NCBI GenBank assembly: GCA_024405215.1
Contig: JAKSPB010000013.1
Location: 1 to 64,000 of the forward strand
Length of the DNA: 64,000 bases
Direction of reading: 5' to 3'
Origin: Lentisphaeria bacterium
GTDB lineage: Bacteria; Verrucomicrobiota; Lentisphaeria; Oligosphaerales; Oligosphaeraceae
The notes below the pieces were generated by a model. It did not search any database and was not told the DNA's origin. It saw nothing but the letters and a program-made list of their open reading frames with translations. The position numbers and the translations under genes are program-made. Below are positions 24,115 through 33,738 of the stretch, one piece after another. Positions within the stretch are counted from its first letter, which is position 1; every line of letters starts with the position of its first letter.

Positions 24115-26409
24115 ATGATTTCCAGACTCCTGGCTCTTCTTCTCTGCATGACGGCTCTGCTTCCTGCCTATCAGGTTATCCTTCCGAAGGACCCCTCAGA
24201 CACAGAATTAACTGCGGTAAAGGAACTCGCAAAATACCTCCCCCTGCTATCAAAAGAAGAGCCCAAGATTGGCATCGCAGAACGCCAGACTGAACATCCG
24301 GCCATTCACGTGGGACGGAGTGCCGAAGCCCTGGAAGTCTTCGGGCTCTCGGACTGGAACGAACTGCAACCCGATGAAGTGCTTTACCGCGTTACGGACG
24401 ATGGTGATCTCTGGATTGCCGGCGAGGGACCTCGCGGAACCATCTACGCTGTCTATGAAATGCTGGAGCGCGAATATGGCGTCCGGTTCCTGACGGCGGA
24501 CGATGAATATATCCCCCAGGCGGAAAAATTCTCCCTGCCTGCCATCCGGACCTTCCATCGCTACGCCTCACCCTTCATCGTCCGCACTGCCGCCTACGAC
24601 CTTGTCCGCAAAGGCGGTCCTGCCTTCATCTGCAAGACCCGCACCAACAGCTTCATGGCCTCCTATCCGGAATGGGGCGGCCAGGACGGCATCATCGGCT
24701 TCGTCCACACTTTCGACCAATTCCTTCCCGGCGAGAAGTACTTCGCCGCGCATCCCGAATGGTACGCGCAGCATGACGGCAAACGCGAAGCGGGGCCGTA
24801 CAACCAAGTCTGCCTCACCAACAAGGAAATGCGCCAGGAGCTGGTCAAGATCGTCCGCCAGCAACTTCGCCAGAACCCAACATATCACTTCATTTCCGTC
24901 TCCCAGAACGACAATCAGCGTTATTGCCAATGCGATGAATGCAATGCCTTCGTCCAAGCGCATGGCAACCAGACCGACTTGCTTCTGGATTGCGTCAACG
25001 AAGTGGCCGACGCCATCGCCGAGGAATTTCCCAGCGTCTATGTGGACACCCTGGCCTACAACTACACGCGCCAGCCGCCCAAGAGCATCTCCCCCCGCAA
25101 GAACGTGGCCATCCGCTACTGCACCATCGAGGCGCATTCCTTCTTCCCGCTGGATTCGGAACAGAACCAGGCGCTCTTCCAGGAAATGAACGCCTGGCGG
25201 ACCATCGCCAACAAGATGCTCATCTGGAACTACCTCACGGATTTCTCAAAGTACTACCTCCCCCATCCTAACTGGCATGTCATCGAACAGGACACGCGCT
25301 TCTTCCGGGAGTGCCGGGCAATCAACATCTTCCAGCAAGGCTCCCATAACTGCAGCGGACGCATTGCCGACCTGGCCGACCTCCGCGTCTATCTGACCAG
25401 CAGGCTCCTCTGGAATCCCGACCTGAATGCCAAAGACCTGTTCCAGGAGTTCTGCGACCTCCACTACGGTCCCGCCGCGCCATACGTCCGACTCTACCTG
25501 GACACCGTGACGGCCCTGGTCCGAAAGCATCCCGATGCCCTGGACACCTGCTACGCAATCAACACCGCGAGCTGGATTTCCGACGAGGAACTGGCGGATC
25601 TCTGGGCAAGGCTCTTCCAAGGGGTCAAAGCCCTGGAAAGCGACCCCGTCCATGGCCCGCGCATGGCCATTGCCGCGCTGCCCCTCACCATGGCGCTGAT
25701 GGAACGCCAGGAGCTGCTGCTCGCTTCTCCGGAAAAACGTCTTGCTCCTCTACAGGATGTAGATCCCGTCGCCCTGACCAAATGGTGCGAGGAGACCCTC
25801 GCCCTCGCGGAAAACGACGGCCTCAGCGAAGGCAGAGACAGCGCGGGATACTGGCTTAACAAACTCTACGGCCTCCATGCGCACCGGCTGGTCCTGCCGC
25901 CTGTCCCCTGCGCCGGAAACACTCCTGCCGAATTGGACGGCCAACCCTGCTGGGCCTGGAACATGGAAGACCTGGGACGCCTCAGCCTCAACTCGCCAGG
26001 AACAGTCACCCTGGCCGATGACGCCAACGCCGTTGATGGAAAGGCCTTCCGTATGCCCTGCACCCACCACGAATGGTATGTACAGGCCCGGAATCTCCCA
26101 CGCGCCACCTTCGATGTCTATCTGGAAATCCGCTGCGATATCAAAGCGGGTTGCAAGGCCGAAGGGCCCGTCATCAGTTTCGGCAACTATCCGGCCGGTC
26201 CCTATGTGGACGGCAAAGTCACTGCCGACCAGATCGCCGGTCCGGAATACAAGCTCGTCAAGGTGGGGCGCAGCGATTTCACCAAGGCGAACTATTTCTA
26301 CTGCGCCCCCGTCGTCAATCCCAATGCGGAGTGGATCTGGATCGACCGCCTGATCGTCACCAATCCAACCGACGCCGAAGGACGTCCCCTGGATCCCCCG
26401 GAAGAATAA
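24115..26409 (+). CDS. Secreted DUF4838 glycan-associated protein
   Basis: The 764-residue protein has a signal peptide (ISRLLALLLCMTALLPAYQ). The N-terminal domain (about 20-140; LPKDPSDTELTAVKELAKYL and AGEGPRGTIYAVYEMLERE) resembles the alpha/beta domain at the front of GH20 and GH67 enzymes. The core (about 165-480; HPEWYAQHDGKREAGPYNQVCLTN, VSQNDNQRYCQCDECNAF) is DUF4838. The C-terminal 150 residues look like a beta-sandwich, possibly carbohydrate-binding. The family is frequent in Lentisphaerota and Planctomycetota polysaccharide loci and is probably a glycoside hydrolase of unproven specificity. Two palindromic hairpins follow before convergent galE. Confidence 0.8.
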   Translation: MISRLLALLLCMTALLPAYQVILPKDPSDTELTAVKELAKYLPLLSKEEPKIGIAERQTEHPAIHVGRSAEALEVFGLSDWNELQPDEVLYRVTDDGDLWIAGEGPRGTIYAVYEMLEREYGVRFLTADDEYIPQAEKFSLPAIRTFHRYASPFIVRTAAYDLVRKGGPAFICKTRTNSFMASYPEWGGQDGIIGFVHTFDQFLPGEKYFAAHPEWYAQHDGKREAGPYNQVCLTNKEMRQELVKIVRQQLRQNPTYHFISVSQNDNQRYCQCDECNAFVQAHGNQTDLLLDCVNEVADAIAEEFPSVYVDTLAYNYTRQPPKSISPRKNVAIRYCTIEAHSFFPLDSEQNQALFQEMNAWRTIANKMLIWNYLTDFSKYYLPHPNWHVIEQDTRFFRECRAINIFQQGSHNCSGRIADLADLRVYLTSRLLWNPDLNAKDLFQEFCDLHYGPAAPYVRLYLDTVTALVRKHPDALDTCYAINTASWISDEELADLWARLFQGVKALESDPVHGPRMAIAALPLTMALMERQELLLASPEKRLAPLQDVDPVALTKWCEETLALAENDGLSEGRDSAGYWLNKLYGLHAHRLVLPPVPCAGNTPAELDGQPCWAWNMEDLGRLSLNSPGTVTLADDANAVDGKAFRMPCTHHEWYVQARNLPRATFDVYLEIRCDIKAGCKAEGPVISFGNYPAGPYVDGKVTADQIAGPEYKLVKVGRSDFTKANYFYCAPVVNPNAEWIWIDRLIVTNPTDAEGRPLDPPEE

Positions 26410-26433
26410 GGGCGCTGTAACAAAAATTCATTG

Positions 26434-26453
26434 GAGCCTTTTGCAAAAGGCTC
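26434..26453 (+). terminator. Palindromic terminator after the DUF4838 gene
   Basis: GAGCCTTTTGCAAAAGGCTC is a perfect 20-base palindrome 24 bases after the stop, followed by TTTAG. It can form an 8-base stem with a small loop and probably ends the plus-strand transcript. Confidence 0.6.
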
Positions 26454-26496
26454 TTTAGATGTGTCATAAAGTATAAGTTTAGAGCGAAAATACAAA

Positions 26497-26539
26497 AAAG
26501 GCTGTTGCAACCTTAGTTGAGGTTATGCAACAGCCTTTT
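26497..26539. terminator. GGCTGTTGCA-type bidirectional hairpin between convergent genes
   Basis: AAAGGCTGTTGCAACCT and AGGTTATGCAACAGCCTTT pair around a six-base loop, with A-runs before and T-runs after. It sits between the DUF4838 gene and convergent galE and would work on both strands. Read on the minus strand it belongs to the same family as 41998-42044, including the downstream CGCTC-AAAC tail. Confidence 0.75.
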
Positions 26540-26577
26540 ATCTTGGAAGTTACTTCCCTGGTCAAAAGGGGAACCGC

Positions 26578-27591
26578 CTACGCGCGGCTTCCCTTCTGCT
26601 GCCAGTTCCAGGCGTCCCGGCACATGTCATCCAGGGTCTTGGCGGTCTTCCAGCCAAGGATCGTATTGGCGCGGGTCGGATTGGAGTAGCACTCCGCGAT
26701 GTCGCCGGGGCGCCGGGGGGCAAAGACATGGGGGACCTTCACGCCATTCACCCGTTCAAAGGTGTTGACGATGTCCAGCACGCTGTATCCGACTCCGGTT
26801 CCCAGGTTGAAGATTTCCACGCCGCAGGCGCCCTTTTCCGCATACTTCAGCGTCGCCACGTGTCCCTTGGCCAGATCCACCACATGGATGAAGTCCCGGA
26901 CGCCCGTGCCGTCCTTCGTCGGATAGTCATTGCCGAAGATGCTGAGCTTCTCTCGGATTCCGGCTGCAGTCTGCGTCACGTAAGGCAGGAGATTATTAGG
27001 AATGCCATTGGGCTTTTCGCCGATCAATCCGGAGGGATGCGCACCGATGGGGTTGAAATAACGGAGGATTCCGATGAACATCTTCGGCGCGGCCAGGGAA
27101 AGTCCCTTCAGGATCTGCTCGATCATGTATTTCGTCCAACCGTAAGGATTGGTACAATTTCCGGTCGGCGCATCCTCGGCGAAGGGCGCGGGGCTGTTGT
27201 CGCCGTAGACCGTGGCGGAGGAACTGAAGATGATGGTCCGGCAATCATGCTTTTTCATGGTCTCCAGCAGGGTCAGGGTGCTGTCCAGATTGTTCCGATA
27301 GTATTCCAGGGGCTTTGCCACGGATTCGCCAACTGCCTTGAAACCGGCGAAATGAATGACGGCGTCAATGGCATTCTCGGAAAAGATCTTCTCCATCTTC
27401 CCCGCATCCGCCACATCCGCCTGCACGAACCCAGGGCGTTTTCCGGTAATCGTCTCCACGCGGTCCAACACGGATGCCTCGCTGTTGGAAAGGTCATCCA
27501 CAATCAAAACATCATACCCGCCTTCCAGCAGTTCCACCGCGGTATGCGAGCCAATGAACCCCATACCGCCAGTCAGAAGAATTTTTCCCAT
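26578..27591 (-). CDS. galE: UDP-glucose 4-epimerase
   Basis: The start at 27591 (MGKILLTGGMGFIGSH) gives 337 residues, the normal GalE length, with GGAG upstream; an upstream in-frame ATG adds an unlikely extension. The NAD-binding GGMGFIGS lies at residues 8-15. The catalytic pair is in YGWTKYMIEQIL and the serine in SSSATVYGD. GVRDFIHVVDLAKGHV and NLGTGVGYSVLD are further epimerase signatures. It interconverts UDP-glucose and UDP-galactose for the Leloir pathway and surface glycans. galK lies 28 kb away at 55932. It is convergent with the DUF4838 gene. Confidence 0.96.
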   Translation of the reverse strand: MGKILLTGGMGFIGSHTAVELLEGGYDVLIVDDLSNSEASVLDRVETITGKRPGFVQADVADAGKMEKIFSENAIDAVIHFAGFKAVGESVAKPLEYYRNNLDSTLTLLETMKKHDCRTIIFSSSATVYGDNSPAPFAEDAPTGNCTNPYGWTKYMIEQILKGLSLAAPKMFIGILRYFNPIGAHPSGLIGEKPNGIPNNLLPYVTQTAAGIREKLSIFGNDYPTKDGTGVRDFIHVVDLAKGHVATLKYAEKGACGVEIFNLGTGVGYSVLDIVNTFERVNGVKVPHVFAPRRPGDIAECYSNPTRANTILGWKTAKTLDDMCRDAWNWQQKGSRA

Positions 27592-27781
27592 GATTTTTCT
27601 CCAAAACGTTGTTTTTCCCATTCCTCGCATCCGTCTTCCGAGTATTTTGGAGAAAGACGGCATCCAAGGAGAAATGCGATGTACTATAACTACATTCCCG
27701 CGTTCGGAACACTGGCAGGCTGCAATATCAGAATGTTGTCACAGCCAGCCAGCGCACCGCATTCATCGTCCGCGCGGCAAG

Positions 27782-29014
27782 CTATTCCGTCCTGCCGGTG
27801 TATGCGTTCTGGAAGTCGCTGTCGAAATCATGGTCGAAGAACTTCTTGACGGCTTCCTCGCGTTCCGCCTTCCAAGGCTCCTTGCTTTCGTCAATTTGGA
27901 TGATCCAGATTTTCATCTCCTTGGTCTTCCAATTGACGTAGGCGGAGTTCAGCAGGGCGCCGCCGTGGCCGATCCAGCCATCAGACGAGGCGTTCAGGCC
28001 CAAAGAATACCAGTCGTGGCGCATATCCTTGGGGCGTGTGTTGGAGGCCATGCACTGCATGAAGGTCTCTTCTTTCATGATGCGGACGCCGTTGTCGCCT
28101 ACGCCCTTGTTCATCAGCATCTTGTAGAATTTGATCTGGTCGGTGGCCGTGGTCCAGAGTCCCGCAGCAGCGGAAGGGAAGACATGGGCGTCATTGTATG
28201 GCGGCTGCTGCCAGCGATAGAAGTCCATTCGGGTAGGAAGCGGCTGTTTGTGGAAGGCATAGATCACCATCTTGGTCTTCAGCATTTCGTCGGTTGGCTT
28301 GAAGGTGGTAGAGGTCATCCCCAGGGGATCCAGCACCCGCTCCTTCAGGAACTGCTCCCATGGCTTGCCCGTCACGACTTCCGTAACTGCGGCGGCGATG
28401 TCAAAGCCGGTGTTGCAGTAATTCGCCTCGGTGCCTGGCTCAAAGACCAGCGGGCAGGCAGCCGCCATTGCCGCCACGGAGCGCAGCGACGCGCCGCCAG
28501 ACCAGCCGCCGCCCTTGATGTTGGATTTCCTGACTGGCACCTCAAAGGGGAAGCCGGCCGTGTGATTCAGGCACATCCGGATGGTGACGGGAGTCTTCGC
28601 CTGATGCATGGTACGGATGCCGTCCTTTTCGGAATCCAGCACCCACAGTGTCTTGAATTCGGGAAGGTACTTGGAGACGGGATCATCCAGAGAGAGCTTC
28701 CCCTCTTCGACGAGAATGGCGATGGTCACACCGCAGAAGCCCTTTGTCTCAGAGGCCTGCATGAAAATGTCATCCATGGTAACGGGGCGCTTTTCCTCCC
28801 TGTCGGCATAGCCGAGCAGCATGGTCTCCTGCTTTCCGTCCTTGTAGAGGATGCTGATGGCGCCGGGAAGCACTCCCTTGTCAAAGATAGGCTTCATGGC
28901 GTCCAACATGAAAGTGGTTCCGGAATCAACAGGCGCAGGGAAAGGCTCTTCCGCGATGGCCAGAAATCCTGCCAGTGCGGCAAGCAATGCGAAAAGACGT
29001 AACGAATTTTTCAT
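27782..29014 (-). CDS. Secreted serine beta-lactamase-fold hydrolase (class C / EstB-like)
   Basis: The 410-residue protein has a signal peptide (MKNSLRLFALLAALAGFLAIAEE). The penicillin-binding-protein/class C fold motifs are all present: S-x-x-K in MQASETKGF (around residue 86), Y-x-N in NYCNTGFDIA, and a late GHGGALLN in place of KTG. Such proteins are mostly esterases or peptidases rather than antibiotic-resistance enzymes. The neighbouring acetyl-xylan-esterase-like gene on the same strand suggests a carbohydrate-ester or peptide substrate. No Shine-Dalgarno is obvious. Confidence 0.88.
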   Translation of the reverse strand: MKNSLRLFALLAALAGFLAIAEEPFPAPVDSGTTFMLDAMKPIFDKGVLPGAISILYKDGKQETMLLGYADREEKRPVTMDDIFMQASETKGFCGVTIAILVEEGKLSLDDPVSKYLPEFKTLWVLDSEKDGIRTMHQAKTPVTIRMCLNHTAGFPFEVPVRKSNIKGGGWSGGASLRSVAAMAAACPLVFEPGTEANYCNTGFDIAAAVTEVVTGKPWEQFLKERVLDPLGMTSTTFKPTDEMLKTKMVIYAFHKQPLPTRMDFYRWQQPPYNDAHVFPSAAAGLWTTATDQIKFYKMLMNKGVGDNGVRIMKEETFMQCMASNTRPKDMRHDWYSLGLNASSDGWIGHGGALLNSAYVNWKTKEMKIWIIQIDESKEPWKAEREEAVKKFFDHDFDSDFQNAYTGRTE

Positions 29015-29067
29015 TGTTCTTGTTTGGATTAGTGTAATTCAATTGTGAGAATTTACAAAAATGTCAT

Positions 29068-30357
29068 TCAGTCTTCCTGCGAGAAAGTCTCGCAGTTTTC
29101 CGGAATGTAGCTGTGTTCGGAGCCCTGGTACCAGACGATGGATTTCTGGCACCTCAGGTTGTTATACATGATGGCGACGCCGGAGGGCGGGCATGCGTAG
29201 TCGCCAAGGCCTGCGCGTGGAATCACGACTGGGCACTTGACGCGCTTGGCCATGTTCATGCAGTCGTAGTAGTCAAGAGCGCGCGTGTATTCGGGACGGA
29301 AATTGCTGTTGAGGCGGTTGTAGTTGGCATGGCCGCCGAAATCGCAGCACCAGGGGATTTCCGCTTCCGCGAGAGAAACGTCGTGATCCAGCGCCGCCGC
29401 CCAGATGGTCTGAAGGCCGCCCTGACTTCCGCCGCTGACGATCAGATCCTTGCCGTTCCAGGCCTCAAGGGTCTTGAGATACTGCAAAGCGCGCATGAGG
29501 CGCAGAGCCATGCCATTGAAATAGGTGGTTTCAGGATCGCCGTTGACCTCCTTGTCGAAGGCGTATTTGGTGCCGTTCTCCTTGATGGAGGCGTTGAATG
29601 CGTCGTAGTATGTCTTGTCCCGCAGATATTCCACGCCATGAGCATTCAGGCTGAAGCTGATAAAGTCTCCAGTACCTCTGCCAAGGACCTTGCCGTAGCT
29701 CTCTCCCGGAGGGCCGTAGCCGTGCACGGCAAGATGGATGGAATACTTCTTGCCTTCCTCCGCGCCAAGCGGAATTGTGAGGACGCCTGTGGCGGGACGC
29801 GGCCCCGCGCACAGGATTCGCACCACATACACCATGGCGACGTCGCTCCTGCGTATTTCCTTCAGATCGACCACCATGGGCACCTTGTCCAGCCGCTCCT
29901 TCTGCTTCGCCCAGAATTCGTCGAAATCCTCCGGTTCAGGCGTGGAAGTCAACAGCTCCGGATGGACGGCTGCGCCGCCGTCGAAGAACCAGTCCCGCCA
30001 GTCATTGCTCTTGAGATATTTGCCGTCCGCCTGCTTGAGTTTCGCATATAGGCGCACGAAGCCGTTGCAGCCAAGCTTGGTGGTCACCGTCGCAGGCTCC
30101 TTGCCGTCATAGGCGACGGCGCCTTGCTCTTCCACGCCATCGTCGCCTGTGCGTGTCCACTCGATGGTCAGCGGCGCGTCGATTTCCTGTCCCTTCAGAT
30201 CAATGGAGAAGGTGAAGACCATCGGCTCGTTGATTTCATACTTCAGCGGATGCTTGTCCGTCTTCGCGTTGAAGGCGATTTTCGTACCGTCTAAGGCCGC
30301 CAGAGACGCCGTCAGCAACATGGCAAGGCAGAATGAAATTCGCAGGTGATTTTTCAT
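29068..30357 (-). CDS. Secreted acetyl xylan esterase-like (AXE1/CE7) hydrolase
   Basis: The 429-residue protein has a signal peptide (LRISFCLAMLLTASLAA). An N-terminal beta-rich domain spans about 22-125, followed by an AXE1-type alpha/beta hydrolase. DFDEFWAKQKERLDKVP is the usual start of the CE7 domain. HGYGPPGESYGKV supplies the oxyanion region, and the nucleophile serine is in IVSGGSQGGLQ. A late WYQGSEHSYIPE probably provides the catalytic His. CE7 enzymes remove acetyl groups from xylan oligosaccharides or cephalosporin C. Gene 27782 follows on the same strand. Confidence 0.9.
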   Translation of the reverse strand: MKNHLRISFCLAMLLTASLAALDGTKIAFNAKTDKHPLKYEINEPMVFTFSIDLKGQEIDAPLTIEWTRTGDDGVEEQGAVAYDGKEPATVTTKLGCNGFVRLYAKLKQADGKYLKSNDWRDWFFDGGAAVHPELLTSTPEPEDFDEFWAKQKERLDKVPMVVDLKEIRRSDVAMVYVVRILCAGPRPATGVLTIPLGAEEGKKYSIHLAVHGYGPPGESYGKVLGRGTGDFISFSLNAHGVEYLRDKTYYDAFNASIKENGTKYAFDKEVNGDPETTYFNGMALRLMRALQYLKTLEAWNGKDLIVSGGSQGGLQTIWAAALDHDVSLAEAEIPWCCDFGGHANYNRLNSNFRPEYTRALDYYDCMNMAKRVKCPVVIPRAGLGDYACPPSGVAIMYNNLRCQKSIVWYQGSEHSYIPENCETFSQED

Positions 30358-30811
30358 GGCGATTTTCCCTCACGCATGGAACATACAAGAAAAAGAAACA
30401 ATTTCAAAGGCATTTTCAGGCAAACTCGCAAATGGCGATTAAAGCAAGTCCATTGAACCTTTTGAAAACCGATAATAATTTAATTCCGGTTTTCCCCTCG
30501 GCAATGAGCAAAAGAAAACGAAAGATTGTCCTTTTGTGCCACACGCCTTTTCGCACCTTGAGAAATTCTCTCTTAGCATGGACAAGCAAAGTTTTGCAGG
30601 CAAGGTCTTGATTCTATCGAAAACACGAATCCTCTCGGCAGAAAAAATGGCATTTTCCATCCATCATATACAAGATCCAAACATTGGGGATTCCGTTTAT
30701 TTTCCTATATTTTATAATTGACGGGAAGAGCGCATCACACTCTTTGCCGCAACTCGCCCTGGCAAGTTTTCATCTTCCCCTTCACACAAGCATCTCTGTT
30801 TTCAGAAAGCC
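30358..30811. other. Divergent intergenic region (454 bases)
   Basis: This AT-rich spacer lies between the minus-strand esterase and the plus-strand GH42-like gene and should hold both promoters. A TATAAT sequence occurs at 30713-30718, about 95 bases before the plus-strand start, but the matching -35 (around 30691, TTCCGT) is poor. I see no gene, tRNA or strong hairpin. Confidence 0.5.
30713..30718 (+). promoter_or_regulatory. Candidate -10 box upstream of the first GH42-like gene
   Basis: TATAAT matches the sigma-70 consensus exactly and lies in an AT-rich stretch, but the upstream element is weak, so this is a tentative promoter. Confidence 0.3.
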
Positions 30812-33685
30812 ATGCGAAAAATCTTGTTCCTCCTTTCCTGTCTCGCCTTTACCTTGCTCGCCGGTCCAAAGGCGCAGCTAATCGTCCCCGCGAATGAAAC
30901 AAAGACCGAGGGCGCGGGCAAGTATCGCTTTTTCCGGGCCGAATTTGATGTGCAGAACAAGGAAATCAAGCATGCCATTGTTTGCTACGTCGTAGGAGGA
31001 AGCGGCGCCGTGGCGCTGAATGAAAAGACCCTGGGAAGCACTTCCGTCCCCGTGGCGAAAATGTATCCGGAATTCACGGACGACCTCCTACAGGGCATCC
31101 GTCCCAAGAACAGCGCCACCAGCAACAGCAAGGACGTCACAAGCATCCTGCAGAAAGGGCAAAGCAATGCGTTTGCCATTTCCGCCAATTACACCGCGAG
31201 CGGCTACCGGGGCATCATGCTGCACCTGCTGATTACCTTCAAGGACAATACCACCCAGGAGTTCTTCAGCGACACGGCAAACTGGAAATACCACACATCG
31301 GAAATCTCTGGATGGAAGACCCCGGGCTTCAACGATTCAAGCTGGCACGCAGTCACCTCGGAAGGCGATTGCACCACAAGCACGTGGCTGGTGACCGTCC
31401 AAAAGTACGACATGGTCTTCTATTATGCCCAGGACGACGCAGCGACGGAATACAAGCGCAGGACCAAGGGAGACGACGCGAAACAGGAAATGCTGGCAAG
31501 ACTGGAGGCCGCGCCGACGGAAAAGGCGGAGATCTTCTACAATGATGCCGATGGCGGCGCATACTTCAAGATCGGCGGAAAACTCTACCGGCCGGTGCTT
31601 TACAACTGCAGCGATGGCTTCAACGAAACAAAGCCATTCCTGGACAAGCTCAAGAACTTCGTCGAAGCGGACATCAAACTGATTTCCTTCAGCTTCGAGG
31701 CGGAGACCTTCTGGACCGGAGACGGCCAATACAACTACACCGCCTTGGACAATGCCCTGAAGTTCTTCTACGAAAACACCTGCATTGATGAAAACGGCTT
31801 CAACGAAGAGGGTTTCGAGACCCGCTTCCTGGTCGCCATCACCTTCTGCCATGGTCCGAACTGGTGGACGAGGAAATATGGAAGCGATACCGTCGAATAC
31901 GCTCGCATTGATGCCGCGACCCCCAGCAACGACTGCATCGGCAACTACTCCATCCACTCCTTCGCCTCCGAACGCTGGATCCAGGACTCGACCGAAACCG
32001 TAAGAAAATTCGTGGAGCACATCGAGAACAGTCCCTACGGGAAGCACGTCTTCGGATATCGACTCGGCGACGGCGTCTATTCGGAGTGGTGCCATTTCGG
32101 CATGGACACAGCCATGCCGGACGTCAGCGCCCCCATGTCGGCCCTCTTCCGGAATTACCTTCGGGGAAAATACGGCGACGACGTGGAAAAGCTCCGCGCC
32201 GCCTGGGACATGCCCCGGGTGACCTTCGAGAACGCCCTCCCCCCGCCGCCGGAAGTCCGTCTGGAATACCTTGGCGGCAGCTACCGCGATCCCCGAAACG
32301 CCTGGAGCATCGACTTTCTGGAATGCCTCATGCTTTCCCAGAAGCAGCTGCTCCTTTCCATGAACAAAGCCGCCAAGGAAGCCTGCAATGGCCGCGCCCT
32401 GGTCGGCAACTACTGCGGATATTTCTACGGAATGGGCTACCCGGCGGAAGGATGCTACCTGATGAACGACGAGATCCTGGCTTCCCCCTACGTGGACTTC
32501 CAGATCTCACCCTGCTGCTATGCGAGCGCTTTCCGCCAGCTGGGCGGCTCCCAGCTGATGCGAAGCCTGGCCGCCACTTACCGTCTCCACAACAAGCTCA
32601 GCATCTTCGAGGCGGACAGCCGAACGCATCTGGCCAACAAGGGCAGCAAGTTCGCCACCAACCTTCAGGAAGACCTCGCCACCCTCTCCCGGGACCTGGC
32701 CCAGGGCGCCAGCTCCGGATGCGCCTATTGGTACTACGACTTCGGCGAAGACTGGTACAACGACGACGAGAAGGAAATTTTCCAATTCTTCCACAAGATT
32801 GCTCCCGTGTACGACGCCATCAAGGACTTCCGTTCCAGCGCGGAAATCGCCATCGTCGGAGACTTCGAGAGCTGTTACTATCACGCCGTCCAGGACTACA
32901 ACGGCGGTCTGGCGTCCTACATCGCCACCAGCAACCAGACCATGGAGCTGAACCACGCCGGCGTGGTCTTCGATTCCTATTCTTTTGCGGACATCGACAA
33001 TCCCGCCTTGCAGAACTACAAGGTGTACGTCTTCCCGCAGCTCTTCTACATGACCCCGGAGAAGCTGACGAAGCTGAGTTCCCTCAAGAAGCCCGGCAAG
33101 ACCCTGGTCTTCCTGAACGCAGCCGGATGGCTCACGCCCGACGGCCCTTCCCAGGAGTCCGTCATCCAGACCACCGGCATCAACGTCAATGTGCTGGAAA
33201 ACTCCTCCAGCCTCAACACGACAATCACCACAGGGGCCAACACGGGCAAGACGATGAAAAACAGCGGGCATTTCTATCCCGTGCTGCAAATCAACGATTC
33301 CCAGGCGTCTGTCCGGGGCACCGTCATACCGCGGGGCGGCAAAGCCGTCAATTCCTTCGCCGTAAAGAAGAATGTGAATGGCGAAGGCTGGAACTCCTGC
33401 GTATGCAGCTCGCCTTTCATCACGGCGAACGAACTGCGTGAAATCCTTGTGAAAGACGCAGGAGTCCATAGCTACTGCAACAGCGACAAAGGCATTGTTT
33501 ACGCCAACAACTCCATGATCGCCTTCCACACGGCAACGGCAGGCACCTACGCTCTCAAGGCAAAGAAGCCGGTGAAATGGAAGATGGTCTATCCGACATT
33601 GGAGAACAACTTCTCGGACAGTCAATCGTCGCACTCCTTCACGGCCCCCAAGGCAGACACCTACATCTTCGTGATTGAACCATAG
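30812..33685 (+). CDS. Secreted GH42-like putative glycoside hydrolase (copy 1)
   Basis: The 957-residue protein has a signal peptide (MRKILFLLSCLAFTLLAG) and an N-terminal beta-sandwich of about 200 residues. The central TIM-barrel-like part starts YRPVLYNCSDGF. Likely catalytic glutamates are Glu425 in GDGVYSEW (acid/base) and Glu600 in LSIFEADSRTHL (nucleophile), placed as in clan GH-A beta-galactosidase-like enzymes. A Rossmann-like domain follows (about 680-790; EIAIVGDFESCYYHA), as in GH42, then a small C-terminal beta domain. Substrate is unknown; the family assignment is from motif order and needs a profile search. A SUMF1-like gene follows, and the pair is repeated at 37567. Confidence 0.7.
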   Translation: MRKILFLLSCLAFTLLAGPKAQLIVPANETKTEGAGKYRFFRAEFDVQNKEIKHAIVCYVVGGSGAVALNEKTLGSTSVPVAKMYPEFTDDLLQGIRPKNSATSNSKDVTSILQKGQSNAFAISANYTASGYRGIMLHLLITFKDNTTQEFFSDTANWKYHTSEISGWKTPGFNDSSWHAVTSEGDCTTSTWLVTVQKYDMVFYYAQDDAATEYKRRTKGDDAKQEMLARLEAAPTEKAEIFYNDADGGAYFKIGGKLYRPVLYNCSDGFNETKPFLDKLKNFVEADIKLISFSFEAETFWTGDGQYNYTALDNALKFFYENTCIDENGFNEEGFETRFLVAITFCHGPNWWTRKYGSDTVEYARIDAATPSNDCIGNYSIHSFASERWIQDSTETVRKFVEHIENSPYGKHVFGYRLGDGVYSEWCHFGMDTAMPDVSAPMSALFRNYLRGKYGDDVEKLRAAWDMPRVTFENALPPPPEVRLEYLGGSYRDPRNAWSIDFLECLMLSQKQLLLSMNKAAKEACNGRALVGNYCGYFYGMGYPAEGCYLMNDEILASPYVDFQISPCCYASAFRQLGGSQLMRSLAATYRLHNKLSIFEADSRTHLANKGSKFATNLQEDLATLSRDLAQGASSGCAYWYYDFGEDWYNDDEKEIFQFFHKIAPVYDAIKDFRSSAEIAIVGDFESCYYHAVQDYNGGLASYIATSNQTMELNHAGVVFDSYSFADIDNPALQNYKVYVFPQLFYMTPEKLTKLSSLKKPGKTLVFLNAAGWLTPDGPSQESVIQTTGINVNVLENSSSLNTTITTGANTGKTMKNSGHFYPVLQINDSQASVRGTVIPRGGKAVNSFAVKKNVNGEGWNSCVCSSPFITANELREILVKDAGVHSYCNSDKGIVYANNSMIAFHTATAGTYALKAKKPVKWKMVYPTLENNFSDSQSSHSFTAPKADTYIFVIEP

Positions 33686-33738
33686 GTTAGCCAGTCAAGA
33701 CTCCGGAACATCTTCATCTTCAACCACAAAGAACAACA

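Noticed and set aside
27782-29014. Reading the beta-lactamase-fold protein as an antibiotic-resistance gene
   Set aside because: It has S-x-x-K and Y-x-N but GHGG instead of KTG, and a carbohydrate-esterase neighbourhood, so an esterase or peptidase is more likely.
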